64,000 bases of DNA from NCBI RefSeq assembly GCF_042655485.1, contig NZ_JBHSMC010000003.1, forward strand, positions 1 to 64,000, read 5' to 3'. This DNA comes from Lederbergia graminis (GTDB lineage Bacteria > Bacillota > Bacilli > Bacillales > Bacillaceae_C). Below are positions 52,843 through 61,298 of this stretch, piece after piece. Positions within the stretch are counted from its first letter, which is position 1. The number at the start of each line of letters is the position of its first letter. The notes under the pieces are model-generated. The model ran no database searches and was not told the origin of the DNA. It saw only the letters and a program-made list of their open reading frames with translations. The position numbers were made by a program, and so were the translations under genes.

Positions 52843-54354
52843 GTGCAGATTCTTAATAATTCGTTGCTAAATAATGAGCTTATTCAAGAAGTGAATGATT
52901 CTGTCGTAAAGGATTTACCTGAGAAGGTAATTCAATTTGGTCAAGGTAACTTCATGCGTGGATACATTGACTGGATGATCGACGAGATGAATAAACAAGG
53001 ATTGTTTAATGGAAAAGTTGTTGTCGTTCAACCACGTTCACAAGGACCAACCATTCCATTATTAAACGAACAAGACGGCCTTTACACCCTGATTTTAAGG
53101 GGGATTCAACAAAATAGTGTGGTTGATAAACATGAAATTATTACGTCTATCTCACGAGGATTAAATGCTATAAATGAATGGGATGAAGTGCTAAAAGTTG
53201 CAGAGTCAGAGGAACTAGAATTTGTTTTTTCTAATACAACGGAAGCAGGTATTGCCTATGTAAAGGAAGATTTTAACATCGGGGAACCACCAAGCTCGTA
53301 TCCTGGTAAACTAACTGCTTTTTTATATCACCGTTTCTCTACATTTAATGGGAGCGATAATAAAGGGTTAATTATTGTTCCATGTGAATTAGTGGAGGAT
53401 AATGGGCAAAAGTTGATGGAAATCGTCCGTCAAAAAATAGCCGATTGGAAGTTGCCGAGTGAATTCGCAGAATGGGTGGAGAAACATAATTATTTTTGTC
53501 ACACACTAGTAGACCGTATTGTAACTGGATTCCCAAAAGACGATTTGGAATATTTTCATCAATTATTAGGATATAAGGATAATTTCCTTACTATTGGTGA
53601 ACCGTACCATTTGTTTGCAATTGATGCGGATGAGATTGTTCGCGAAAAGTTACCTTTGGACAAGGCTGGTATCAATGTGAAATGGGGAGATATTACACCA
53701 TATCGAGAAATTAAGGTTAGACTTTTAAACGGTCCTCATACGTTAATGTTTGCAGTAGGCTATTTAGCTGGTGTTGATACAGTACAAGAGGTAATGCAGG
53801 ACGAAGAATTACTTGCTTTTGTAGAACGTGGCTTTACCGAAATCCTTCCTGTTGTGGACGGGTCAGAAGAAGAAAAAAACGAATTTGCGAAAAACGTAAA
53901 AGAACGATTTTTGAATCCATTTACGAAACATTACTTAACGGATATTGGATTAAATTCCATTAATAAATTTAAAACAAGGTTATTACCTGTTATTCACCGT
54001 TATTTAGAACAACAAGGTAGTCTTCCAAGCGGGATATGTTTTTCATTTGCTGCACTGTTACATTACTATCGACCAATTCGTGTAGAAGAACAATACTTAA
54101 TCGGAAATCGAGATGGTCAAGAATATAAAATTCAGGAAGATGAAAAAGTATTAAAGCTATTCTTGCAAGAATGGGAGAAGGTAGCTCATCATCAAAAAAC
54201 AGTAAGAGATTTCGTGGTAACAATCCTCGCAGAAGAAGAAATATGGGGAGAAGATTTAAACAAGATTCAAGATCTTGTAGAGACAATCACTTTTTATGTA
54301 CAAGAAATAATGGCAAACGGAATGAGAATGACCGTAAGAAATTATCTAAAATAA
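52843..54354 (+). CDS. uxaB: Tagaturonate reductase UxaB
   Basis: A 503-residue NAD-dependent reductase of the mannitol dehydrogenase superfamily, converting D-tagaturonate to D-altronate. EKVIQFGQGNFMRGYIDWMI is the cofactor-binding start, and TEAGI and CHTLVDRIVTGFP are family hallmarks. GTG 52843 is 8 bases after AGGAG; an in-frame GTG at 52834 lies inside that site. It ends the operon. No UxaC isomerase is in the window, so the entry substrate may be L-galactonate. Confidence 0.9.
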   Translation: MQILNNSLLNNELIQEVNDSVVKDLPEKVIQFGQGNFMRGYIDWMIDEMNKQGLFNGKVVVVQPRSQGPTIPLLNEQDGLYTLILRGIQQNSVVDKHEIITSISRGLNAINEWDEVLKVAESEELEFVFSNTTEAGIAYVKEDFNIGEPPSSYPGKLTAFLYHRFSTFNGSDNKGLIIVPCELVEDNGQKLMEIVRQKIADWKLPSEFAEWVEKHNYFCHTLVDRIVTGFPKDDLEYFHQLLGYKDNFLTIGEPYHLFAIDADEIVREKLPLDKAGINVKWGDITPYREIKVRLLNGPHTLMFAVGYLAGVDTVQEVMQDEELLAFVERGFTEILPVVDGSEEEKNEFAKNVKERFLNPFTKHYLTDIGLNSINKFKTRLLPVIHRYLEQQGSLPSGICFSFAALLHYYRPIRVEEQYLIGNRDGQEYKIQEDEKVLKLFLQEWEKVAHHQKTVRDFVVTILAEEEIWGEDLNKIQDLVETITFYVQEIMANGMRMTVRNYLK

Positions 54355-54415
54355 AGAAGATCAAAGGAATGCAAGTAACCAAACGACTTGTACAAATGAA
54401 TATATAGGAGATATA

Positions 54416-54706
54416 AACCGAGCCATCATTTTAAAAATACGATAGTTCGGTATAATTTTCATTTAGATGTAATGTTCAAACAAAATGGGACTGCCTATTA
54501 TACGAATTTAAAGATATTAGCGGAGGAAATACACGTAGACTCCTGTGGGATGTACGGTAGCCGGAAGACCCCGCAGGTGCGTTCAGCGCCGAGGAGGCTT
54601 CCGAACCGCCCACGGAAAGCGAAGTGTATTTCCGCAGCGCTAGAAAAAGCATAGTTCGTATTTATATTCAGTCCAATTAGTTATGTCCCATCCTCTTCAA
54701 CTCATT
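54416..54706. repeat. Composite intergenic repeat (hairpin and family B core)
   Basis: AACCGAGCCATC ... GATAGTTCGGT (54416-54452) is a degenerate member of the CCGAACTAT hairpin family. The stretch 54528-54650 has the Bacillaceae repeat phrases GACTCCTGTGGGATGTACGG, GAAGACCCCGCAGG, GAGGAGGCTTCCG, CGGAAAGCGAAGTGTATTTC and CGCAGCGC. The open frame here (54472-54654) is a product of the repeat. The 54700 end AGTTATGTCCCATCCTC echoes family B ends. Confidence 0.75.
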
Positions 54707-54711
54707 ATTTA

Positions 54712-55200
54712 TCATGTCCCTTGGTTTCCCATCGAAATAGAGATTCTATTCCAAATGTTAATTTGATTAATAATCATAATTAAGTCTACATATTCTTTTT
54801 CATCGTAATGTTTTCTTACGCGTTCATATAAATCATCATTTACACCATTGTCTGCAATGAGCGTAACGCTTTCTGACAATTCAATTGCCACTCTTTCGGA
54901 TGGTGTAAATATGTCCGCTTCTTTCCATTTATCTAATTGCTCAATCTGTTCCTCTGGTACTTTTAATTTTCTAGCTGTTTTTGTATGCATGTTCAAGCAA
55001 TAGGAACAACCATTAATCTGAGAAACTCGTATTTTAATAAGTTCCATTAACTTTTTATCTATCGCTGTACTATTCGTGTATTTTTCCAATTCCATTACTT
55101 TTTCCAATGCACTAGGTGCAACCTTGAAGTAATTCATTCTATTATTCATTTTCATCATACTTGCTGCTTTTACCTTACCCTTACTAATAAGATCTGCCAT
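54712..55200 (-). CDS. Carboxymuconolactone decarboxylase/AhpD-like protein
   Basis: A 162-residue helical protein with the redox motif GCSYCLNMHTKTAR: C-x-x-C followed by histidine, as in AhpD-type alkylhydroperoxidases. ATG 55200 is 6 bases after GAGGG; an alternative start at 55218 lacks a site. Probably acts in peroxide or organic radical defence; the partner thioredoxin-like reductase is not in view. Confidence 0.85.
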   Translation of the reverse strand: MADLISKGKVKAASMMKMNNRMNYFKVAPSALEKVMELEKYTNSTAIDKKLMELIKIRVSQINGCSYCLNMHTKTARKLKVPEEQIEQLDKWKEADIFTPSERVAIELSESVTLIADNGVNDDLYERVRKHYDEKEYVDLIMIINQINIWNRISISMGNQGT

Positions 55201-55414
55201 ATCCATCCCTCTTCTCATTTAAAAACGATAATTATTCCGAGTATATTTTGAGGTGTTATTGATTATTCATCTTTGATGTGTGACATCTGTACTAATAATA
55301 AATGCTACCAATATGGAAGACAGTACTCCATAGGCCTTTTTGTGGATTTATCTTTTCTGTGAAAATTGGTAAGGTGAACATGGATTTTTTTCTTTATACT
55401 TAGGGGGAAATAAC

Positions 55415-55948
55415 ATGGATAATGATTTTATTGTAAAACCGAAGATGGGTAGAATGGTGATGTTGGCATTTTTAAGTCTTGTTTTTGTCCTGATAGGCTT
55501 AGTGTTTCTGTTCGTTCAATTTGATGGAGACACGGTTATACCGAAAGTAATTGGAGCAATAACAGTTATCTTTTTTGGTCTTTGCATGTTGTACTATATT
55601 AAAGTGCTCATGAAACCAGAGCCGGCTGTAATTGTGACGAAGGAAGGAATTATAGACCAATCTAGTTATATAAGAGCAGGTCTTGTTAGATGGGAAGAGA
55701 TTGAGGGAATTGATTTAATAAGTTTTTCAGGTCAAGATTACTTAGGGATTTTCACATTTGACCCAGATCTAATAATTGACCGTTCAAGTGGTTTTAAGAA
55801 AATGTTAAATCGAATGAATACAGGGCTGTTGCCATCACAAGTGAACATTCCTGTGAAACTGTTAAACTGCTCCATGGATGATTTAATGAATGCGATTAGT
55901 GAGCGGTGGGAAGCAGCAATACAGAATAATACGACTGTCGGACAATGA
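55415..55948 (+). CDS. STM3941-family membrane protein
   Basis: A 177-residue protein with two N-terminal transmembrane helices (about 12-34 and 41-62), then a soluble PH-like beta domain with IVTKEGIIDQSSYIRAGLVR and WEEIEGIDLI. The layout matches the STM3941 family of unknown function. An AGGGGG site precedes the start. It is monocistronic. Confidence 0.7.
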   Translation: MDNDFIVKPKMGRMVMLAFLSLVFVLIGLVFLFVQFDGDTVIPKVIGAITVIFFGLCMLYYIKVLMKPEPAVIVTKEGIIDQSSYIRAGLVRWEEIEGIDLISFSGQDYLGIFTFDPDLIIDRSSGFKKMLNRMNTGLLPSQVNIPVKLLNCSMDDLMNAISERWEAAIQNNTTVGQ

Positions 55949-55962
55949 TGAATAATCTAGTA

Positions 55963-56001
55963 GAAAAAGCCGCTGAGTAGAGGAACTCATGCGGCTGTCT
56001 T
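55963..56001. terminator. Convergent terminator
   Basis: AAGCCGC-TGAGT / ACTCATGCGGCT stem with a T-rich end, between the STM3941 gene and bdhA. Confidence 0.7.
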
Positions 56002-56013
56002 TGTATACGAAGC

Positions 56014-57075
56014 TTATTTTTCTCCACCAATTTCAATGAGGATTTTTGCTTGTGAAAGGTCATTAGATAAAGCATGGAATCCTTCTTCTACTACGTCTTG
56101 TAAGTTGATTTTCTTTGTAAGTATTGGTTCTACGTTCGTATTTTTATCTCGAAGAATGTCAATTGATTTTTTAAATGTTTCATGTTCATATCCGAGTGAT
56201 GATGATAATTTCACTCCAGAAGTCATTAATGTAATTGGGTTGAACTCAAAATCTTTCGCATGAATAGCTACGACTACTACATTGCCTTTCGGTTTTGTAG
56301 AACTAATTGCAGCATCAAATGTTGCTTTAACACCAGCAACCTCGAGAGAAGCGTCGACACCAGTAGGATATTTTTCTTTAATAAAAGCAACGGCATCGTT
56401 GTCTTTTGTGTTTAACACTTCTGTTGCTCCTACTTCTTTTGCCTTAGATAATCGCTCATCTGACAAATCGAATGCAAGAATATTTTTTGCACCTGCTGCT
56501 TTAGCTGCTACTATTGCAAATAGGCCAATTGGTCCCACTCCAAAAACAGCTACAGTATCGCCTTCTTTTACTTCAGCATCCTTTACAGCTTGAGCAGCTA
56601 CGGAAAGAGGTTCAACGAGTGCTGCTTTTTCTAATGATAAGTCATCAGGAATTGGAACAACATTACCTTCATTCGCAACGAAATATTCTGCAAATGAACC
56701 ATCTGTATGAAGCCCTGCGGAGTAAAACTCATAATAACGGTCTATTTCTGGAGAATGCTTACCTGAAGTAACAACAGGATTCACTACAACTCGATCGCCT
56801 TTTTTGAATTTCTGTACATTGCTACCAACTTCTTCTACAACTCCTGAAAATTCATGGCCTAATACAAGCGGAGCCATTTCTCCTGTTAAAGGGTGTGGCT
56901 GATCAACTTGAACAAGTAAAGGTCCAATTTCATATTCATGTAAGTCTGTTCCACATATGCCGGTCCAACTAACTTTAACCTTTACATCATTTTCCCCGAC
57001 AGCTTTTACAGCGCGCTCCTCTACACGCACATCCTTATTTCCATACAGTACAGCTGCTTTCATTTTTTCTGCCAT
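56014..57075 (-). CDS. bdhA: 2,3-butanediol dehydrogenase (acetoin reductase)
   Basis: A 353-residue medium-chain dehydrogenase that interconverts acetoin and 2,3-butanediol with NAD(H). It has GICGTDLHEYEIGPL, GHEFSG with the catalytic zinc ligands, and VFGVGPIGLFAI for NAD. The structural-zinc cysteine loop of many family members is absent: the equivalent region reads TSGKHSPEIDRYYEF. B. subtilis BdhA likewise lacks it. AGGAGG precedes ATG 57075. The divergent TetR gene probably controls it. Confidence 0.88.
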   Translation of the reverse strand: MAEKMKAAVLYGNKDVRVEERAVKAVGENDVKVKVSWTGICGTDLHEYEIGPLLVQVDQPHPLTGEMAPLVLGHEFSGVVEEVGSNVQKFKKGDRVVVNPVVTSGKHSPEIDRYYEFYSAGLHTDGSFAEYFVANEGNVVPIPDDLSLEKAALVEPLSVAAQAVKDAEVKEGDTVAVFGVGPIGLFAIVAAKAAGAKNILAFDLSDERLSKAKEVGATEVLNTKDNDAVAFIKEKYPTGVDASLEVAGVKATFDAAISSTKPKGNVVVVAIHAKDFEFNPITLMTSGVKLSSSLGYEHETFKKSIDILRDKNTNVEPILTKKINLQDVVEEGFHALSNDLSQAKILIEIGGEK

Positions 57076-57183
57076 ATGAATTCCTCCTATCAATATTGTG
57101 AAATATTTCACATGAATAAAGAAGTTTTACTACATCTTTATTATATCGCTAAGTGTTGAAAATCGAGTAAACACAAAAATAGT

Positions 57184-57205
57184 AACTGATGTTTAAACAA
57201 CAGTT
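57184..57205 (+). promoter_or_regulatory. Operator-like palindrome in the bdhA-tetR intergenic region
   Basis: AACTGATGTTT-AAACAACAGTT is a 22-base palindrome with one mismatch, ending at TATAAT (57205-57210), the likely -10 of the TetR-type gene. Its placement suits binding by the divergent TetR product. Confidence 0.6.
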
Positions 57206-57244
57206 ATAATAGAATTGTCGAGTATTGCTAAAGGAGAATGTTTG

Positions 57245-57826
57245 ATGAAGCAGGATAGAAGAGTACGAAGAACAAGAAAAGCATTGCAAGCTGCCTACCT
57301 CAGGTTATGTAAGTTGTATCAAGAAGATGAAATTTCTGTATCGATGATCACGGATGAAGCGGATATTAATCGAGCTACATTTTATATGCACTTTACAAAT
57401 AAGGAAGATTTTATTGAAGAAATGTTATATGACCTTCTTACTGGTCTTGAAGATGCTATTATTACTGCCTTTCAACATCACAGTACGATAAACATAAATA
57501 AACTCACACCAACGACTGAAGTTATCTTTCAATATATAGAAGAGAATATGGAAGCTTTGCAGGCTTTATCTAAGAGTCATGATGATTTTATGAAGAGATT
57601 TGAGCAATTGTTTCATCATATCTTTACCGAAAGGATCTATATAGAAACAAAATCGCCTAAGGACAACTTAAACTATGATATCTTTATCCATTATCAAACA
57701 AAAGCAACGCTAGGGCTTATCCAATATTGGATTATTTCAAATTCCAAGTATAGTAAAGAATACATGATGGATCAACTAACACTGCTCTCCAATACACAAA
57801 TAACAAGCTTACAATTAAAAAGTTAA
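57245..57826 (+). CDS. TetR/AcrR-family regulator
   Basis: A 193-residue TetR-type repressor. The HTH covers residues about 10-50 with SMITDEADINRATFYMHFTN. The remaining helical part would bind the inducer. ATG 57245 follows AAAGGAG; an earlier start at 57215 is not supported. It is divergent from bdhA and probably represses it. Confidence 0.88.
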   Translation: MKQDRRVRRTRKALQAAYLRLCKLYQEDEISVSMITDEADINRATFYMHFTNKEDFIEEMLYDLLTGLEDAIITAFQHHSTININKLTPTTEVIFQYIEENMEALQALSKSHDDFMKRFEQLFHHIFTERIYIETKSPKDNLNYDIFIHYQTKATLGLIQYWIISNSKYSKEYMMDQLTLLSNTQITSLQLKS

Positions 57827-57908
57827 AGGATTCTGGGAAAAAAGAATATAGATCATATTAATATCCAAACTATTACTTTCTATAAGATCTTTTGCATGAA
57901 GTTTTTAC

Positions 57909-58043
57909 TGTTAAAGTTCATTGTTGTTAACAACTTAGTTGATTGTAGCGGATGTACACGAGACTCCTGCGGGAATAGCTGAGGCCGTGCCCGCGGAAAG
58001 CGAGTGTACAGGAGCGAAAATCAACAACAGAGTTTAACAGAGC
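57909..58043. repeat. TIR element, family A copy 2 (full length)
   Basis: CTGTTAAAGTTCATTGTTGT ... TTTAACAGAGC bounds 135 bases. It contains GACTCCTGCGGGAATAGCTG and GTGCCCGCGGAAAGCGAG. The central part, about 36 bases, is absent from the copy at 32407. Confidence 0.85.
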
Positions 58044-58098
58044 TTAAATTTTATACCAGTCACTTTTGATTTGTTTAATACCATTTAGCAAAAACAAT

Positions 58099-58145
58099 TT
58101 GACAAAGAAAGAAATGCGTTATATAATTATCTCGAAACTGAGATA
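58099..58145 (+). promoter_or_regulatory. mhqR promoter and MhqR-type operator
   Basis: TTGACA (58099-58104) and TATAAT (58122-58127) are 17 bases apart. TATCTC-GAAACT-GAGATA (58128-58145) overlaps the start of transcription, in keeping with an autoregulated MarR-type operator; the TATCTCGA half-site matches the B. subtilis MhqR box as I remember it. Confidence 0.8.
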
Positions 58146-58164
58146 TTAAATAAGGGGGATATAC

Positions 58165-58623
58165 ATGACCCAATCAACCGCTCAAGAAGAGGAACTATCC
58201 CTTAAGTTATTTGTAGTGTTAACTCGTACGCTACAATCTATAAAAAAGCGTGCAGAAGAAGATATTAAATGTTTAGGATTAAATCCTACGGAGTTTGCAG
58301 TTCTAGAATTGATTTATCATAAAGGGGAACAACCGATTCAAAAAATAGGAGAAAAAGTCTTAATCGCTAGTAGTAGCATTACGTATGTAGTAGATAAATT
58401 AGAGAAGAAACAACTATTAGTGAGAAAACCTAATCCAGATGATCGACGAGTTATTTTTGCAGCTATTACTGAAAAAGGGATTGCATTAATGGAAGAGATG
58501 TTCCCGAAACATAAAATCGCTATACAAGAAATCCTTGCTGGTTTAAACACGAAAGAAAAAGAGAATATGATTCAGCAATTGAAAAAACTAGGCTATTACG
58601 CAGAAAGTAATAACATTCGTTAA
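58165..58623 (+). CDS. mhqR: MarR-family repressor, MhqR-like
   Basis: A 152-residue winged-helix MarR protein. NPTEFAVLELIYHKGEQPIQ, ASSSITYVVDKLEKKQLLVR and the RKPNPDDRR wing are typical. In B. subtilis MhqR represses genes for resistance to methylhydroquinone and quinones. The gene here stands directly before mhqO-type genes and has a TATCTC/GAGATA operator in its own promoter. No reactive cysteine is present, as expected for this subfamily. Confidence 0.85.
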   Translation: MTQSTAQEEELSLKLFVVLTRTLQSIKKRAEEDIKCLGLNPTEFAVLELIYHKGEQPIQKIGEKVLIASSSITYVVDKLEKKQLLVRKPNPDDRRVIFAAITEKGIALMEEMFPKHKIAIQEILAGLNTKEKENMIQQLKKLGYYAESNNIR

Positions 58624-58691
58624 GGAATATCTTTAAAACTAAAATACAAGAACCGCTAACCAATTAATTAAAATTGGTTTTAAAAATATCC

Positions 58692-58713
58692 AATATCTCT
58701 AATTAAAGATATT
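58692..58713 (+). promoter_or_regulatory. Second MhqR-type operator, before mhqO
   Basis: AATATCT-CTAATTAA-AGATATT is a perfect inverted repeat of 7-base arms. It shares the ATCT/AGAT ends of the mhqR operator and lies 70 bases before the dioxygenase operon. Confidence 0.6.
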
Positions 58714-58781
58714 TCACTTCATAGTAATGGGGCTTAGAATGCCGAAATGAACAAATACTACCGAAAAAGGAGTGCATGTAA

Positions 58782-59717
58782 ATGAAGAAAACAGAAGGAA
58801 TACACCATATTACCGCAATCGTTGGTCATCCACAGGAAAATGTTGATTTTTATGCTGGAATCTTAGGATTACGATTAGTAAAGAAAACTGTTAACTTTGA
58901 TGATCCTGGTACGTATCACCTTTATTTTGGAGATAACGGTGGGAAGCCAGGAACGATTATTACATTCTTCCCTTGGGCAAACGCATATCAAGGTAAGATT
59001 GGTGGCGGGCAAGTAGGGGTTACGACGTATGCTATTCCTACTGGTGCAATGTCTTTTTGGGAAAAAAGATTAGCTAAATTTAATATTAAGTTTACAAGGT
59101 CAGAACGATTTGGAGAAGCATATCTTCAATTTGAAGATTTTCATGGGCTACAGTTGGAATTAGTGGAACGAGCAGAAGGGGAGACGAATAACTGGACGTT
59201 TGGTGATGTTACCCCTAGTGTAGCAATTAAAGGATTTGGTGGTGCCATCCTATACTCTGTTAATCCAGCCGAAACGATACAAACATTGCAAGATATTATG
59301 GGGTTGGAAAAGGTTGGGGCAGAGGGTGAACTCATCCGCTTCCAATCTTATGGAAATATTGGAAATATAATTGATGTTATCCAAACGCCAGTAGAACGTG
59401 GAGAAATGGGCGTTGGCACCGTTCATCACATCGCATGGCGAGCAAAGGATGATGAAGATCAATTAGATTGGCAACAATTCGTTGGAAATAACGGATATGG
59501 TGTAACAACGGTAAGAGACCGCAATTACTTTAATGCGATATATTTCCGTGAACATGGAGAAATTCTATTTGAAATTGCTACAGATCCCCCAGGATTTGCA
59601 CATGATGAGTCTTATGAAACAATGGGGACTGAGTTAAAATTACCATCACAGTATGAAAAGTTTCGTGAAAGACTTCAACATAAGTTAATTCCAATTAACG
59701 TTAGAGAACTAGAGTAG
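58782..59717 (+). CDS. mhqO: Ring-cleaving dioxygenase, MhqO-like
   Basis: A 311-residue protein with two VOC modules. The metal ligands are H in GIHHITAI, H in TVHHIAWR, and E in EILFEIATD. B. subtilis MhqO is thought to open hydroquinone rings during quinone detoxification. It is the first gene of a five-gene operon under MhqR-type control. The RBS is AAAAAGGAG. Paralogues follow at 60361 and 61299. Confidence 0.88.
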   Translation: MKKTEGIHHITAIVGHPQENVDFYAGILGLRLVKKTVNFDDPGTYHLYFGDNGGKPGTIITFFPWANAYQGKIGGGQVGVTTYAIPTGAMSFWEKRLAKFNIKFTRSERFGEAYLQFEDFHGLQLELVERAEGETNNWTFGDVTPSVAIKGFGGAILYSVNPAETIQTLQDIMGLEKVGAEGELIRFQSYGNIGNIIDVIQTPVERGEMGVGTVHHIAWRAKDDEDQLDWQQFVGNNGYGVTTVRDRNYFNAIYFREHGEILFEIATDPPGFAHDESYETMGTELKLPSQYEKFRERLQHKLIPINVRELE

Positions 59718-59728
59718 GAGGGATACCA

Positions 59729-60337
59729 TTGTTATCCTTTAATCCGAAAGATAATACAGAACGAGAAAATTATAAATTACTAATAGGAAGTATCATTCCT
59801 AGACCAATTGCTTTTGTTACAAGTGAAGCAGCAGATGGAACCGTAAATGGTGCGCCATATAGTTATTTTAATATCGTATCATCTAACCCGCCTATGCTCT
59901 CGATTGCCATTCAGAGAAAGAATGGTCAGTTAAAAGATACTGCGAGAAATATATTGGAGAAGAAAGAGTTTGTTGTTCATATCGTTGATGAGAATAATGT
60001 AGAGAAGATAAATGAAACAGCAGCATCTTTGCCTCCAACGCAAAGTGAAATAGAAGCGGCTAAGTTAAAAATTATTCCGAGTGAAGTAGTGTCTGTTCCA
60101 GGTGTTGCAGAATCGAAGGTGCGGATGGAATGTGTACTAGAGAATTCTATCGAACTTGGAGAAGATGGTGCAATCGGAGCGGATCTTATTATCGGCAAGA
60201 TTGTTAGATTTCATATAGATGAACAAATCTATGATGAAGGCAGAATTATTCAAAAGGAACTTGCAGCAGTTAGTCGTCTAGCAGGTGCCGACTATGCCAA
60301 AATTGGAAATGTATTTTCCTTGGATCGACCAAATTAA
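59729..60337 (+). CDS. Flavin reductase-like FMN-binding protein
   Basis: A 202-residue protein of the DIM6/NTAB flavin reductase family with IGSIIPRPIAFVTS and NGAPYSYFNIVS for FMN binding. It may supply reduced flavin, or reduce a quinone to hydroquinone. The start is TTG at 59729 after GGAGGG. It lies 11 bases after the mhqO stop and 23 bases before the next dioxygenase gene. Confidence 0.85.
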   Translation: MLSFNPKDNTERENYKLLIGSIIPRPIAFVTSEAADGTVNGAPYSYFNIVSSNPPMLSIAIQRKNGQLKDTARNILEKKEFVVHIVDENNVEKINETAASLPPTQSEIEAAKLKIIPSEVVSVPGVAESKVRMECVLENSIELGEDGAIGADLIIGKIVRFHIDEQIYDEGRIIQKELAAVSRLAGADYAKIGNVFSLDRPN

Positions 60338-60360
60338 TTAGTGATGAAGGGAAGATAAAG

Positions 60361-61278
60361 ATGTTACAAACATCAGGAATTCATCATCTTACAGCAATCG
60401 TAAATGATCCTCATATAAATGTTGAGTTTTATTCAAATGTTTTAGGACTAAAGCTTGTGAAGAAAACGGTAAATTTTGATCGACCAGAAGTGTACCATTT
60501 ATACTTTGGAAATAAACAGGCAGACCCTGGTACAATCATTACTTTCTTCCCATGGAAGAACCTTGCAAAAGGACGAATTGGTACAAAGCAGGTTGGTGTT
60601 ACAAGCTATATTATTCCTCCAAATTCAAGTGATTTTTGGGAGAGGCGGTTACAAGCTAAGAATATTCCAACTACAAAAGCTAATCGGTTTAATGAAACAT
60701 ATATCCAGTTAAAAGATCCAGATGGATTGGAAATAGAACTTGTTGAGCGTGATGTGGAGTATGATGGCAACCCACGCTCGGAAGAAATACCTTCCGAATA
60801 TGCAATAAGAGGATTTGCTGGAGCGGTTCTTTATTCTATACATCCTGATAAGACGAAAGTTGTGCTACAACATGTATTAGGGATGGATCTCGAAGGTGTA
60901 GATGGTGAATATGTTCGTTTTAAAACTTCTGCTTCATTAGGGAACACGATTGATATTAAACTATCACACTCTGTTAGAGGATTAGCCGGCGCTGGAACTG
61001 TTCATCATATCGCATGGCGAGCGAAGAATGAAGTGGAGCTACAGCAATGGAAAGAGTTGCTTCAGGCAAAAGGATATGAGCCTACAGAAATAAAGGATCG
61101 CAATTATTTTAAAGCATTGTATTTTAAAGAAGATGGAGAGATCCTCTTTGAAATTGCAACAGATTCGCCAGGGTTTACGGTCGATGAGAATATAAAGGAA
61201 CTAGGTACAAGGTTAATGTTACCTAGTTGGCTAGAGGGAAAACGACAGGAATTCGAGAAAATACTACCACAATTATAA
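60361..61278 (+). CDS. Second ring-cleaving dioxygenase paralogue (MhqO-like)
   Basis: A 305-residue double-VOC protein, closely related to the first gene: GIHHLTAIV, FYSNVLGLKLVKKTVNFD, GTVHHIAWR and EILFEIATD are all kept. Metal ligands His, His and Glu are intact. It probably cleaves a different hydroquinone from its paralogues. It is inside the operon. Confidence 0.86.
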   Translation: MLQTSGIHHLTAIVNDPHINVEFYSNVLGLKLVKKTVNFDRPEVYHLYFGNKQADPGTIITFFPWKNLAKGRIGTKQVGVTSYIIPPNSSDFWERRLQAKNIPTTKANRFNETYIQLKDPDGLEIELVERDVEYDGNPRSEEIPSEYAIRGFAGAVLYSIHPDKTKVVLQHVLGMDLEGVDGEYVRFKTSASLGNTIDIKLSHSVRGLAGAGTVHHIAWRAKNEVELQQWKELLQAKGYEPTEIKDRNYFKALYFKEDGEILFEIATDSPGFTVDENIKELGTRLMLPSWLEGKRQEFEKILPQL

Positions 61279-61298
61279 AAATACTGGAGGACAATTAA

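Noticed and set aside
54472..54654. 60-residue open frame
   Set aside because: It lies within a composite intergenic repeat and has repeat-derived composition.
56014..57075. Loss of structural-zinc cysteines in the butanediol dehydrogenase as a defect
   Set aside because: B. subtilis BdhA also lacks these cysteines as I recall, so it is normal for this subfamily.
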